From positions 62,001-126,000 of the forward strand of contig JAYPQK010000010.1 in NCBI GenBank assembly GCA_038131955.1: DNA of 64,000 bases, in the 5' to 3' direction. The position numbers were made by a program, and so were the translations under genes. Below the pieces are notes generated by a model. The model did not search any database, was not told the origin of the DNA, and was given only the letters and a program-made list of their open reading frames with translations. Source of the DNA: SHAN690 sp038131955. Its GTDB lineage: Bacteria > Bacteroidota > Bacteroidia > Flavobacteriales_G > Salibacteraceae. Of the stretch, positions 32,809 through 41,788 are shown piece by piece (within the stretch, counting starts at the first letter, position 1; every line of letters begins with the position of its first letter).

Positions 32809-34942
32809 ATGAGTGAATTCAACCAATACAACAACGGGCAGGACTCGGAAGACGGCGGGAAGAAAAAGAAGGGAAGCCCAAAACGACCATTCAATCCGTA
32901 CTGGATCTATGTGGTCATAGCCGTGATATTGATCGGCCAACTTTTAGTAAGCTTCAGTTCCGGAACCAAAGAAGTAGAATGGAAGGAGTTTGTCAATGAA
33001 ATGCTCTTGGAAGGCGACGTAGAAAAAGTGGTGATCGTTCGATACGAGAACATTGCCGAGATCTACATTACGAAAGAAGCCCTTGAGAGTGATGATCGCT
33101 ATCTGCCAGTGAAGGAAAGAGCCTTCGGTCAGATTACGAATCCAGGCCCACATTATTTCATCGGCATCGGAACCGTTGAGCAATTCAACAATGACTTGGA
33201 AGAGGCTCAGGCAGATCTTCAAAAGAATGAAAGAATTCGTCCAAGCTACGACGATCGTAAGAACTGGGGCGGAGAAGCGCTGAGCTGGCTGATTCCACTA
33301 GCGCTGATGGTCGGACTGTGGATCTTCATCATGCGCCGAATGAGCGGTCCAGGTGGAGGTGGCGCCCAGATCTTCAACATTGGTAAGTCTAAGGCCGTGC
33401 TCTTTGATAAGAACACCCAAGTGAAAGTCACTTTCAAAGATGTAGCTGGACAAGACGAAGCCAAAGAGGAGATCGTCGAGATCGTGGACTTCCTTAAAAA
33501 TCCCGATCGATACACTAAACTCGGCGCCCACATTCCTAAAGGCGTATTGCTGGTAGGACCTCCGGGTACGGGTAAGACACTTTTGGCTAAGGCCGTTGCC
33601 GGCGAAGCTCAGGTTCCTTTCTTCTCTCTTTCCGGATCAGACTTCGTGGAGATGTTCGTCGGTGTCGGCGCATCGTGTTCGAGATCTTTTCAAGCAAGCT
33701 AAAGAGAAAGCACCGTCAATCATCTTCATCGACGAGATCGATGCGATTGGCCGTGCCAGAGGAAGAAGTGCTGCACAGGGTTCCAACGACGAACGTGAGA
33801 ACACCCTCAACCAGCTCTTGACAGAAATGGATGGCTTCGGAACGAACAGCGGTGTCATCTTGATGGCCGCCACTAACCGTGCAGACATTTTAGATCGAGC
33901 CCTTCTACGACCTGGTCGATTCGATCGTCAGATCCACGTGGATATGCCTGATCTCAATGAGCGAAAGGAGATCTTCAAGGTACACCTGAAGCCATTGAAG
34001 CTTGACGATAAGGTAGATATCGACTTCCTTGCTAAGCAGACACCTGGTTTCTCTGGTGCTGACATTGCCAACATCTGTAACGAAGCGGCCTTGATCGCTG
34101 CTCGAAGAAACAAGACGCAGGTCGAGAAGCAAGACTTCATCGACGCAGTAGACCGCGTAGTGGCGGGTCTCGAGAAGAAGAGTCGAATCATCACCCCTAA
34201 GGAGAAGAAGACCATCGCCTTCCACGAAGCAGGACATGCTACGGTAAGCTGGTTGACGGAACATGCTTCTCCATTGGTAAAAGTGACCATCGTTCCTCGG
34301 GGACGATCACTAGGTGCCGCTTGGTATTTGCCTGAAGAGAGACAGATCACCACAGAAGAACAGATGATGGATGAGATGTGCGCCGCTCTCGGCGGACGTG
34401 CCGCAGAGGAGATCATTTTCGGAGAAGTTTCTACGGGGGCCTTGTCTGACTTGGAAAAAGTGACCAAGCAAGCCTACGCCATGGTGACCGTATATGGCCT
34501 GAATGATAAGATCGGAAACATTAGCTATTATGATAGTAGCGGACAGAGCGACTACTCTTTCCAGAAGCCGTATTCCGAGAAAACTGCCGAGCTCATCGAC
34601 GCTGAGGTTAAGCAGATCGTAGAGAAAGCCTACATCCGCACTAAGGAAATCCTCAGAGCAAATCATGATAAGCTAACCCAACTCGCCGAGTTGCTGCTCG
34701 ATAAGGAAGTAATCTTCAAAGAGGACATGGAGAGAATTTTCGGTCACCGCACCTTCTTGAAAGATGAAGAACCTCTGATCCATGAGGGAGAACATCAAGA
34801 GAATAAGGAAACGGAAGATTCAAAGAATGAAGCTCCTGTTGTTGAAGAGTCTTTGTCGAAGAATGAAAAAGAAAGCTCATCTTCGGAATCGGAAGACTTA
34901 GAAAACAAAGAAGGAAAAGACACCCATGAATCAGCCGCCTGA
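32809..34942 (+). pseudogene. ftsH: ATP-dependent zinc metalloprotease FtsH, broken by a 2-base frameshift
   Basis: Two frames together encode a full FtsH. Frame one (32809-33675) gives a first membrane helix (YWIYVVIAVILIGQLLVSF), a periplasmic domain, a second helix (WLIPLALMVGLWIFIM) and Walker A GPPGTGKT at residues 250-257. The AAA core then changes frame at FVGVGAS/RVRDLF near 33674: codons TCG and CGT overlap on CG, so the sequence looks like TCGCGT with one CG lost. Frame two, to 34942, supplies Walker B IIFIDEID, the second region of homology and the zinc site HEAGH (restored residues 473-477) plus an acidic Ser/Glu/Lys tail. Restored length 711 residues. Unrepaired, the gene stops at 33702 after 297 residues. 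Since FtsH is a key membrane quality-control protease and all else is intact, a sequence error is likely. Confidence 0.93.
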
Positions 34943-35150
34943 AAATTGGATCTTGGTTTTTAAATCACCCTCGGAGTATGAGGTGAATATCGTGAAGGCT
35001 ATGCTTGCCGATCACGACATCGTGGCAGAGATGATCAGCGATGCCGATCACTCGATAGATGCACTTAACATCAATCGAGAAGCCGCCCTCTACGTTCATA
35101 AGCAGGATCTGGATGCAGCAACGCGCATCCTTAAACAGTCAGAACGTTGA
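34926..35150 (+). CDS. DUF2007 family small protein
   Basis: 74 residues, predicted to be a single small alpha-beta domain: WILVFKSPSEYEVNIVKAMLADHDIVAEMI followed by ALYVHKQDLDAATRIL. This is the DUF2007 (putative signal-transducing) family related to ACT/PII-like folds. It overlaps the ftsH end by 17 bases and its TGA overlaps the TTG start of cdsA. In Bacteroidota this small gene is regularly found between ftsH and cdsA; function not known. Confidence 0.82.
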   Translation: MNQPPENWILVFKSPSEYEVNIVKAMLADHDIVAEMISDADHSIDALNINREAALYVHKQDLDAATRILKQSER

Positions 35151-35974
35151 GTACGCTTGTCAAGCGAATCTTATCATCGATCGTATTCGTAGTCCTGATC
35201 ATCGGACCACTTTTCATCGGTGCTAGGAGTGCATATAGTGTTTACGCGATACTAGGTCTGCTCACTACCAACGAGCTTTTCAACCTGACCAAGAAGACAA
35301 GAACATCACCGAACAAACCGCTAGGCTTTCTTCTATTCATCGCTCTCTACCTGATCATCTATCAGGTGGGATTCGGACATACCGAGATCATCTACTACAT
35401 GCTGCTTCCGACTGCCGTGATCGGGTTAGCCGTGCTCTTCTCTGAGATTTTTAGAACAAAAGGAAATCCTTTCGAAAGTATTTCCATCAGTCTTGTTGCC
35501 CCTCTTTTTACCGCAGCATCGTTCTTAGCGATCGTCTACTTCATCGACTATCGTGACGACCTGCCACAGCCTTGGATGATCATCAGTGTCTTCACGCTGA
35601 TCTGGGTGAATGACTCCGCAGCCTATCTACTGGGGAGAAAGATCGGAAAGAGGAAGCTTTTTGAACGATTGTCACCAAAGAAGACCATCGAAGGCAGTTT
35701 GTCTGGACTTGTGTTCTCTCTAGCTGCCGCGGCTGGACTCAGCTTTATCCCAGGAATGCCGTCCCTGATGATCATGCTTGCATTTGCGCTGGTATGCGTA
35801 GTAACTGGCTCACTCGGTGATCTGCTCGAGTCCAGAATCAAACGTGCCGCAGGAGTAAAGGATTCCGGAGTATTCCTTCCTGGTCATGGCGGTTTTTTTG
35901 ATCGATTTGATGCCATGATGCTCGCCATTCCAAGTGCGATTCTTTTCTTTGAAATCGCACTACCCAAGATCTGA
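35147..35974 (+). CDS. cdsA: Phosphatidate cytidylyltransferase
   Basis: 275 residues with about seven to eight hydrophobic segments. The C-terminal CdsA signature SRIKRAAGVKDSGVFLPGHGG plus DRFDAMM is complete. The enzyme makes CDP-diacylglycerol from phosphatidate and CTP at the inner membrane. The start is the TTG at 35147, overlapping the preceding TGA (TTGA); no ATG is available near the N-terminal basic-hydrophobic stretch STLVKRILSSIVFVVLIIGP. psd follows two bases after the stop, so two steps of phosphatidylethanolamine synthesis are coupled. Confidence 0.95.
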   Translation: MSTLVKRILSSIVFVVLIIGPLFIGARSAYSVYAILGLLTTNELFNLTKKTRTSPNKPLGFLLFIALYLIIYQVGFGHTEIIYYMLLPTAVIGLAVLFSEIFRTKGNPFESISISLVAPLFTAASFLAIVYFIDYRDDLPQPWMIISVFTLIWVNDSAAYLLGRKIGKRKLFERLSPKKTIEGSLSGLVFSLAAAAGLSFIPGMPSLMIMLAFALVCVVTGSLGDLLESRIKRAAGVKDSGVFLPGHGGFFDRFDAMMLAIPSAILFFEIALPKI

Positions 35975-35976
35975 AC

Positions 35977-36642
35977 ATGAAATTTCATCGCGAAGGACGC
36001 GCATCCATCATTCTAGCTACAATCGCCTCGTTAGCTATTCTCCTTATCGCATACTGGGTTTTTGGAGATTACCAAGCTGCACAACCCGTTGCCATGATGA
36101 TCGCTGCGTTCATCATGATCACGATTCTTCAGTTCTTCAGGAATCCGAGAAGAAGACAATTGACCATGCCAGACGCGATCATCGCACCTGCTGATGGAAA
36201 GGTTGTTGTGATCGAGGAAGTCCAGGATTCAGAGTACTTTGATGAAAAGGTTCGTCAGATCAGCATCTTCATGTCGCCGACAAATGTGCACATCAACTGG
36301 TATCCTGTTTCTGGCAAGATCGTGTACTCCAAATATCATCCGGGTAAGTATCTCGTAGCATGGAATCCTAAATCATCTACGGACAATGAACGTCACAGCG
36401 TAGTGATCGAGCATCCTTCTTACGGAAAAGTGCTGGCAAAGCAAATCGCTGGAGCCATGGCTCGTCGTATAGTCAACTACGCTGAAGTGGGTAAAGAGAT
36501 CGCCCAAGGTGAGGAAATGGGCTTCATTAAGTTCGGAAGTCGCGTAGATGTCCTCATTCCATTGAGCGCCAAGGTGGAGGTCAACCTTGAAGATAAGACC
36601 ATCGGAGGTCAGACCTTTTTGGCCTCATTCTCGCACGAATAA
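35977..36642 (+). CDS. psd: Phosphatidylserine decarboxylase (short, family II type)
   Basis: 221 residues. Two N-terminal hydrophobic segments (IILATIASLAILLIAYWVF, VAMMIAAFIMITILQFF) anchor it in the membrane. PADGKVVVIEEV, ISIFMSPTNVHINWYPVSG and the C-terminal MGFIKFGSRVDVLIP are characteristic of the short Psd family, in which the chain is cut at the Gly-Ser of FGS to form the pyruvoyl group. It decarboxylates phosphatidylserine to phosphatidylethanolamine. Last gene of the rsfS-to-psd unit; it overlaps the convergent HAD gene by 18 bases. Confidence 0.94.
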   Translation: MKFHREGRASIILATIASLAILLIAYWVFGDYQAAQPVAMMIAAFIMITILQFFRNPRRRQLTMPDAIIAPADGKVVVIEEVQDSEYFDEKVRQISIFMSPTNVHINWYPVSGKIVYSKYHPGKYLVAWNPKSSTDNERHSVVIEHPSYGKVLAKQIAGAMARRIVNYAEVGKEIAQGEEMGFIKFGSRVDVLIPLSAKVEVNLEDKTIGGQTFLASFSHE

Positions 36643-37320
36643 CGCGGGCAATTCGTCCAGATTCGTTACAGAAGGTAGATCGTGCTTAACGTCAAACTCA
36701 TTGTAGTGGATCGCATCCCAACCAAAGTCGAGCGCGCCATGCACATCAATGTCAAGGTTGTCACCGATCATAATTGACTCTTCCTTCTTCGCCCCTGTTA
36801 GCTGTTCTGCAAAACGAAATATGCGAGGATTAGGCTTCTTCGCACTCGCCTTCTCGGATGTGATCACCTCTTTGAAATAAGGAGCCAACCCCGAGCATTC
36901 CAACTTCACCAATTGGGTTTCGTGAAAGCCATTTGACAGAATGTGCAAGGTGAATTGACCATGTAATTCCTGCACCACTTCCATGGCGTGATCATTCAAC
37001 TTGGTCTTTCGAGGACAAATGTCGAGGTATGCTTCGCCGATACGCTTCGCAAGCTTTTTATCATCGATACCAATGTCGAGCAGAGCCGCTTCAAACCTAG
37101 CCTTTCTCAGGCGTGACTTGCTCATTCGATTCTGTCTGTACATGTCCCACATCCGCTCATTGTGGAAGACATACCTATCGATGAAGTACTGACCTGAAGG
37201 AGCATTGGATTGTTCGAGATCAAACTCTACATACAGTTCATGTAGGGCCTCCACGCTGTTGGAATGAAAATCCCACAATGTGTGATCAAGGTCAAAGAAG
37301 ATATGTCGATACTTACTCAA
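36625..37320 (-). CDS. HAD-family hydrolase, YjjG-like nucleotidase
   Basis: 231 residues. HAD motif I FFDLDHTLWDF at residues 8-18, motif II ILSNGF, motif III Lys in SEKASAKKPNPRIF and motif IV MIGDNLDIDVHGA are all present, with a helical cap of the C1 type. The combination HTLWDF and GWDAIHYN matches the YjjG noncanonical pyrimidine nucleotidase subfamily. Its start overlaps the end of the small membrane protein gene by 8 bases. Confidence 0.9.
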   Translation of the reverse strand: MSKYRHIFFDLDHTLWDFHSNSVEALHELYVEFDLEQSNAPSGQYFIDRYVFHNERMWDMYRQNRMSKSRLRKARFEAALLDIGIDDKKLAKRIGEAYLDICPRKTKLNDHAMEVVQELHGQFTLHILSNGFHETQLVKLECSGLAPYFKEVITSEKASAKKPNPRIFRFAEQLTGAKKEESIMIGDNLDIDVHGALDFGWDAIHYNEFDVKHDLPSVTNLDELPALFVRE

Positions 37321-37759
37321 AGAGAGGCCCTAATAATGAAGTCAGTGTAGTAAGCAAAAGAGACCAAAACATCATCGCCCCGAGCAGAACGGGAATCGTT
37401 CTTCGATCGTTTCTAAAGTATCGCGCAGCCAGCAAGCTACCTATCGGTATCGAGAGTAAAACGGGTGTCAGAATGGCCACACCAAAGATGCCCCACGCCG
37501 CTTTGATTCGAATCATAAAACGATTCTTACGATTAAAGGTCCTCTTGGGCGTTCCCTCCCTGGAAAAACGATCCTTCCAGAATGCGAAAATCGCGCTACC
37601 TGTGTAAAAGAAAACGAGGATCCCAATAGCTCCTCCGATCATCGTAATAAGCAAGGTCTGCCAATAATTGTAGCCTGAGAGGTACACCGTCGAGGGTGCG
37701 AATAGAAATTTCACGCTACTGAATAAGATCAGACCGGTTATGCGGAGTACCTCGAGCAT
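37313..37759 (-). CDS. Small conserved membrane protein
   Basis: 148 residues with three hydrophobic segments: LILFSSVKFLFAPSTVYL / TLLITMIGGAIGILVFFY near residues 9-55, AAWGIFGVAILTPVLLSIPIG near 87-107 and IPVLLGAMMFWSLLLTTL near 122-140, split by a basic loop (KDRFSREGTPKRTFNRKNRF). I do not recognise a named family with certainty; the GIPI/LSIPIGSLLAARYF part recalls small-export/DedA-like proteins. It lies three bases after upp and overlaps the HAD gene. Confidence 0.75.
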   Translation of the reverse strand: MLEVLRITGLILFSSVKFLFAPSTVYLSGYNYWQTLLITMIGGAIGILVFFYTGSAIFAFWKDRFSREGTPKRTFNRKNRFMIRIKAAWGIFGVAILTPVLLSIPIGSLLAARYFRNDRRTIPVLLGAMMFWSLLLTTLTSLLGPLFE

Positions 37760-37762
37760 AGA

Positions 37763-38419
37763 TCAATGTTGGAGCTTCTCTCCAAAGGAAAGGTCACCGG
37801 CATCACCTAGCCCAGGAACGATATACTTACTCGGATTCAGACTTGGGTCGATGGCTCCAACCCATAGGTCGAAATCTGTTGGCGCCTCATGGATGACATT
37901 CTCAATTCCTTCCTTGCTCGCGATCACTGAGGCGATCACCACCTTCTTAGGTTTTCCGTATTGAAGCAACACCTCCCAAGCAGCAAGCATCGAACTACCC
38001 GTGGCCAACATCGGATCATTCAGTACCAATACTTTGCCTTCCAAACTCGGACAGGCTACATACTTCATCTCAATGGTAAAATCATCGCCATCATGTTTGC
38101 GATAGGCAGAGATGAATCCATTCTCAGCGTGAGGAAAAACGTCCAAGATACCTTCATGTAAAGGCAATCCGGCTCGAAGTAAGGTGATCACAACGACAGA
38201 ATCCTCGACCACTTGTTGGTCGTGCGGAGACAATGGTGTATTGATGCTTAGCGTCTTGTATGAGAGGCCCTTGCTAAGTTCATATCCGATCACTCGACCT
38301 ATTCGCTTGACGTTCTCGCGAAAAACGAAACGATCCTGTTGCTTATCGACATTCCGCAACTCCTCCATGTAGTTATGAACTACTGAGTGGGATTTGGACA
38401 GGTCAAAAATGTTCTTCAT
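37763..38419 (-). CDS. upp: Uracil phosphoribosyltransferase
   Basis: 218 residues. The PRPP site is VLVLNDPMLATGSSM near residues 131-145, and the uracil-binding end SKYIVPGLGDAGDLSFGEKL is conserved, both typical of Upp. Upp salvages uracil with PRPP to UMP. Its start overlaps the preceding FemAB-like gene's stop by four bases (ATGA). With pyrE at 30561, both routes to UMP are represented in the window. Confidence 0.96.
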   Translation of the reverse strand: MKNIFDLSKSHSVVHNYMEELRNVDKQQDRFVFRENVKRIGRVIGYELSKGLSYKTLSINTPLSPHDQQVVEDSVVVITLLRAGLPLHEGILDVFPHAENGFISAYRKHDGDDFTIEMKYVACPSLEGKVLVLNDPMLATGSSMLAAWEVLLQYGKPKKVVIASVIASKEGIENVIHEAPTDFDLWVGAIDPSLNPSKYIVPGLGDAGDLSFGEKLQH

Positions 38420-39324
38420 TTGATCAACACATTCAATGGCCAGAATAGTCGGCTCGTTTCAGCTTGCAAATATACCTTGTCGGTACCGCCGAAACCCCGA
38501 TAGAAGAATGCCAATTGATCGTTGTCACTCCCCTCAAAGTCAAACACGGCTGAAGCACCGGCATGGTCTTCAATTATCTTATTCAAAATTGCATGCATCG
38601 CTCCAACTTTCCGACCCTCTTCGTTTGAAGCGCTGAAAAACAACAACAAGCGGTGATTAGCACTGAGGAGCATTACCTGCGCAACACAGACTCCTTGATG
38701 ATACGCGGTATAGGTCCGTGCCTCTTCCCTCGCCTCGAAAGCTCGATATATCGTTTCGACCTGCTTAAAGAACTTCTGATCCAGTTGTTTCAGCTGTTGT
38801 CCTCGCCCCTCCTGAAAGGAATGCAAACTCCACGGGTCAAATGCAGGATCACTCCCCACGGAGACCTGATTCTTCGCCGCCTTTTTCAAATTGCTCTGCA
38901 CATTTCGATTATAACTCGAATGAAGCGTCGCTAGGTCAGTATTTAAGTCCAACTCCACGTTTCTATGCTCTACCACCTTTCCAGGTAAGGAAGGATAACG
39001 TTGATTGAACTTGATCCGCAACTGCCAATACTCTTTTGACAGCCAGTCCCATATCTCATGTAATCGATCTGTAGAAAGTTTAGTACCAAATGGCCCCAAT
39101 TGCTGGGCCAACAAAGGTTGATACACACGCGAGACCGGAAACTTTAGAATCGGAAGAGGCCAAACCCACGAATAAGCCGGACCCACCAAGCCCGTCCATT
39201 GCCCGCCACATGCATCTAAAAAGTAGGTCAGGGCGTAATGTCTAAAAAATGGATCCGAACGCACAGTGGCATTCCATCTTTCATCATCGATCTGGTCTCG
39301 GCGGAGGTGTTTAAAGTCAGACAT
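38416..39324 (-). CDS. FemAB/GNAT-like acyltransferase family protein
   Basis: 302 residues from ATG 39324 (MSDFKHLRRDQIDDERWNA), which overlaps the stop of the preceding gene by eight bases; a further ATG at 39369 lies deeper inside that gene. The C-terminal half has the acetyltransferase-like pattern: YTAYHQGVCVAQVMLLSANHRLLLFFSASNEEGRKVGAMHAILNKIIED followed by FDFEGSDNDQLAFFYRGFGG, as in FemAB-related peptidyl/acyl transferases. Substrate unknown. It is in one run with a deacetylase-like gene, upp and two small genes. Confidence 0.75.
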   Translation of the reverse strand: MSDFKHLRRDQIDDERWNATVRSDPFFRHYALTYFLDACGGQWTGLVGPAYSWVWPLPILKFPVSRVYQPLLAQQLGPFGTKLSTDRLHEIWDWLSKEYWQLRIKFNQRYPSLPGKVVEHRNVELDLNTDLATLHSSYNRNVQSNLKKAAKNQVSVGSDPAFDPWSLHSFQEGRGQQLKQLDQKFFKQVETIYRAFEAREEARTYTAYHQGVCVAQVMLLSANHRLLLFFSASNEEGRKVGAMHAILNKIIEDHAGASAVFDFEGSDNDQLAFFYRGFGGTDKVYLQAETSRLFWPLNVLIK

Positions 39325-40612
39325 GCTCAATAAGGCGGTCAAAGATATTCCATGAAGAATAGTCTTCATTGCTCGCCACGAGAACTTCCGGATGCCAGGT
39401 TGTGATCAAATAACCTTTGTACTTCGCAGTGATCTCCTTAAGATCCAAGAGTTCCTGCCACGCATCTTCCTCACGCGGGTGAAGTCGAATGGCAGTAAGA
39501 TCCATCCAAGCAGTAGGATATAGCGTAATGTCGACCACTTCTTCCTTTTCCAAGTCAAAGAGTTTGAAGGGCCAGCAGGTACCGGCACGAAAACCATTGA
39601 ACTCGTGATATCCCATGCTGTATTCCTCTTGAATTCCCAAATCCGCAAGTTCATGAAATGTTCGGGGAAGCTGAAAGCGTAAGTAGTGCTGCCTGCTCAC
39701 TTGAATGGATTCAGAAGTGATCTCGCGCAACCTCTCCAATTCCTTGGCGATCGTCCCTTGCTTGGTAGAACTGTAGTAACTCGGATGGATGCCAACTCGA
39801 GACCTTAGTGCGATCTCATTGATCCGTTGCCGGACTTCATTCAAATGAGGGGGATTGTTGATGTCAAACCTCGAGCTCTCACCCACCTGAAAGAAAAACA
39901 ACGGTTCTACCACTGCGCTCTTGCACGATTCCAAGAGTCGATCATACATATCATTTGGATCAGGCTTCCTTCCAAGCATGACATTAGCACGTTGAATCCC
40001 TCTCCCCATCACCGTATCTTTCGCCGTAGCCACCATTGAACGAACCAAACCCTTCGCCTTCATCGCAAAGATCTGATCCACATCCACGGTGATCATAGGT
40101 TTGAACTCACCTCTCAAACCAGGTATCGAAGGATAAGACTGGTGCAACCACGTGGCCAGTTTCTCAGAATACATCTCAACCAGAGGCATATGCTGCCATT
40201 TTCTCTGGATCAGAATACTCTGATTGCTATCGTATCGACCATGCTCATCGCTGCGATGGGGTAAGTACTCTTCGTAGCGAGAAAGTAAAAAGAAAGAGGC
40301 CGCCAGCGGGTCAAAGCCCAGGGCATGACCTTTTCGGGGAAATAGGATCGGGAGCTCGGCATCCCCTGCTTCCAGATCCTGGATCTGTATCCTTTTCTCA
40401 AACAGGATACCCGAAGGAACAAGCTTTGGAATTCCTTCCGAGCTTTCTAGGTCGCTGTAATTGAACTTCGGCCCTGTCTGGGTCTCGAAGTCGTCAAGGT
40501 CCGTCCAAACTTTAGTCGTCAATCCTAATCTCCGCTCGAAAACCTCAGCAATGACATACATCACACGAGGCGTGCGCTTGCTGATCAGAATATGGATGGT
40601 TGTTGTCGACAT
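39317..40612 (-). CDS. Polysaccharide deacetylase-like protein of Bacteroidota
   Basis: 431 residues without signal peptide. N-terminal 150 residues are an unnamed domain (VMYVIAEVFERRLGL through GHALGFDPLAASFFLLSRYEEYLP). The second half has the NodB-like pattern: MITVDVDQIFAMKAKG, a TIM-barrel-like strand series (EPLFFFQVGESS, VGIHPSYYSST, RQHYLRFQLP, EYSMGYHEFNGFRAGTC) and a C-terminal TTWHPEVL. The metal-binding pattern is D-D then H-P-S-Y-Y; catalytic status uncertain. The stop of radC abuts its ATG directly, and the FemAB-like gene overlaps its end. Confidence 0.8.
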   Translation of the reverse strand: MSTTTIHILISKRTPRVMYVIAEVFERRLGLTTKVWTDLDDFETQTGPKFNYSDLESSEGIPKLVPSGILFEKRIQIQDLEAGDAELPILFPRKGHALGFDPLAASFFLLSRYEEYLPHRSDEHGRYDSNQSILIQRKWQHMPLVEMYSEKLATWLHQSYPSIPGLRGEFKPMITVDVDQIFAMKAKGLVRSMVATAKDTVMGRGIQRANVMLGRKPDPNDMYDRLLESCKSAVVEPLFFFQVGESSRFDINNPPHLNEVRQRINEIALRSRVGIHPSYYSSTKQGTIAKELERLREITSESIQVSRQHYLRFQLPRTFHELADLGIQEEYSMGYHEFNGFRAGTCWPFKLFDLEKEEVVDITLYPTAWMDLTAIRLHPREEDAWQELLDLKEITAKYKGYLITTWHPEVLVASNEDYSSWNIFDRLIEHV

Positions 40613-41302
40613 TTAAAGAAGCCCCTCGTCTGCGAAGCTAAAGAACGAATCATCTCCAATAATGAGGTGATCCAACACAGAAATCTCGAGCAATTTACCG
40701 GAAGTTTTCAGATTCTTGGTGAATTGTATGTCGGATTGAGAAGGCTGCAGGTTCCCCGAAGGATGGTTATGTGCGAGTATCATACCCGAAGCCAGACGTT
40801 CAATTGCTGAGCGAAAGATCAGCTTGGCATCGGCTACCATTCCACTTACGCCTCCTTGACTTATCCGCAATGTATCCAGCACATTATTGGCCCGGTCCAA
40901 CAACAAGACGTAGAACTGCTCATGGTCAAGATCGGATAAGAGAGGATACAAATGATGGTAGGCATCCGAGCTGGAAGTGATCCTAGACCTTTGTGTTTTG
41001 TCCTGATCGCGTCTCAGCCTGCCTAGCTCCAAGGCAGCCATGACCGAAACAGCCTTTGCTGATCCAATCCCTTTGAATTTCATCAACTCATGTACGGAAA
41101 GTTTCGCCACGCGAAAAAGGTCGTTGTCTACACTGGATAAAATTCGCTGTGCCACCTCGACAGCAGTTTCTGTGCGAGTTCCGGATCCAAGTAGAATCGC
41201 TATCAGCTCCGCATCAGAGAGCGAAGCCCTGCCCTTGTTCATGAGTTTCTCTCTCGGCCGGTCGTCCTCCGTCCAAGCCTTGATATTAAGTCGTACTTCC
41301 AT
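40613..41302 (-). CDS. radC: RadC family protein (JAB/MPN domain, UPF0758)
   Basis: 229 residues from ATG 41302 (MEVRLNIKAWTEDDRPREKL), family-typical; the open frame to 41347 runs into the rpsT terminator. N-terminal helix-hairpin-helix region: ELMKFKGIGSAKAVSVMAALELGRL. The metalloprotease-like JAB domain has the zinc motif HNHPSGNLQPSQSD near residues 180-193 with the upstream Glu region. Widely called a DNA repair protein, though its biochemical role is not established. It directly abuts the deacetylase-like gene (no gap). Confidence 0.93.
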   Translation of the reverse strand: MEVRLNIKAWTEDDRPREKLMNKGRASLSDAELIAILLGSGTRTETAVEVAQRILSSVDNDLFRVAKLSVHELMKFKGIGSAKAVSVMAALELGRLRRDQDKTQRSRITSSSDAYHHLYPLLSDLDHEQFYVLLLDRANNVLDTLRISQGGVSGMVADAKLIFRSAIERLASGMILAHNHPSGNLQPSQSDIQFTKNLKTSGKLLEISVLDHLIIGDDSFFSFADEGLL

Positions 41303-41330
41303 TTCCGTAGCATTTAGGATGACGACAAAA

Positions 41331-41357
41331 TAAAAAAGCCCTTCCAAAGAAGAGCCT
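41331..41357 (-). terminator. Rho-independent terminator of tRNA-Glu/rpsT
   Basis: Arms 41336-41344 and 41349-41357 form a 9-base stem on the minus strand (two G-U pairs) with a four-base loop, followed by a T run. It lies 26 bases after the rpsT stop and upstream of radC. Confidence 0.82.
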
Positions 41358-41382
41358 CAAATATTGCAACTGACGCGTTCGC

Positions 41383-41634
41383 TTAAAGCGCAGCCACGTG
41401 CTTGGTCAAACTTGACTTCAAGTTTGCCGCCTTGTTCTTGTGAATGATGTTGTTCTTCGCTAAGCGATCCAACATAGATACCACCTTTGGTAGAAGCTCG
41501 TTTGCTTCTTTCTTGTCAGAAAGATCACGAAGCTTACGCACCGCATTACGGGTGGTTTTGTGATAATACGCATTGCGCTCACGACGAACAGCGTTTTGAC
41601 GGATGCGCTTTAATGCAGACTTATGATTTGCCAT
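41383..41634 (-). CDS. rpsT: 30S ribosomal protein bS20
   Basis: 83 residues: MANHKSALKRIRQNAVRRERN, the diagnostic bS20 start, then basic helices to NIIHKNKAANLKSSLTKHVAAL. It binds 16S rRNA early in 30S assembly. The ATG lies only 15 bases after the 3' end of tRNA-Glu on the same strand, and a terminator follows, so tRNA and mRNA are most likely made as one transcript. Confidence 0.97.
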   Translation of the reverse strand: MANHKSALKRIRQNAVRRERNAYYHKTTRNAVRKLRDLSDKKEANELLPKVVSMLDRLAKNNIIHKNKAANLKSSLTKHVAAL

Positions 41635-41649
41635 AGTTCTTAAAACTTG

Positions 41650-41721
41650 TAGCCCGTAGGGGAATCGAACCCCTGTTTCCAGAATGAAAATCTGGCGTCC
41701 TAACCCCTAGACGAACGGGCC
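41650..41721 (-). tRNA. tRNA-Glu (anticodon TTC)
   Basis: Reading the minus strand, the 7-base acceptor arm starts GGCCCGT and pairs with ACGGGCT; the anticodon stem CCAGA/TCTGG encloses the loop TTTTCAT with anticodon TTC (Glu); the T arm is AGGGG-TTCGATT-CCCCT. Length 72 bases including the discriminator base A; CCA is not encoded. A -7/-33 promoter lies 20-48 bases upstream and rpsT starts 15 bases downstream. Confidence 0.95.
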
Positions 41722-41740
41722 TTCTCTTAAAAAAGGACTG

Positions 41741-41769
41741 CAAATGTAATGATATCTACAATTACACAA
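41741..41769 (-). promoter_or_regulatory. Promoter of tRNA-Glu-rpsT (TTG-N18-TACATTTG)
   Basis: On the minus strand TTG (41769-41767), an 18-base spacer and TACATTTG (41748-41741) match both halves of the Bacteroidota promoter. The expected start is about 15 bases before the tRNA 5' end. Confidence 0.7.
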
Positions 41770-41788
41770 GCAGCGGAAGAAAAAATTC

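Noticed and set aside
33674..33702. Programmed frameshifting in ftsH
   Set aside because: There is no slippery heptamer, A/T run or structure at the junction, the event is inside the AAA core, and loss of one CG from TCGCGT explains it fully.
35893..35899. T7 run in cdsA as a slippage site
   Set aside because: It encodes the conserved GGFF of the CdsA signature; a truncated product would lack the catalytic end and has no precedent.
41303..41347. RadC start at 41347
   Set aside because: It would lie in the rpsT terminator; MEVRLNIKAW at 41302 is the family start.
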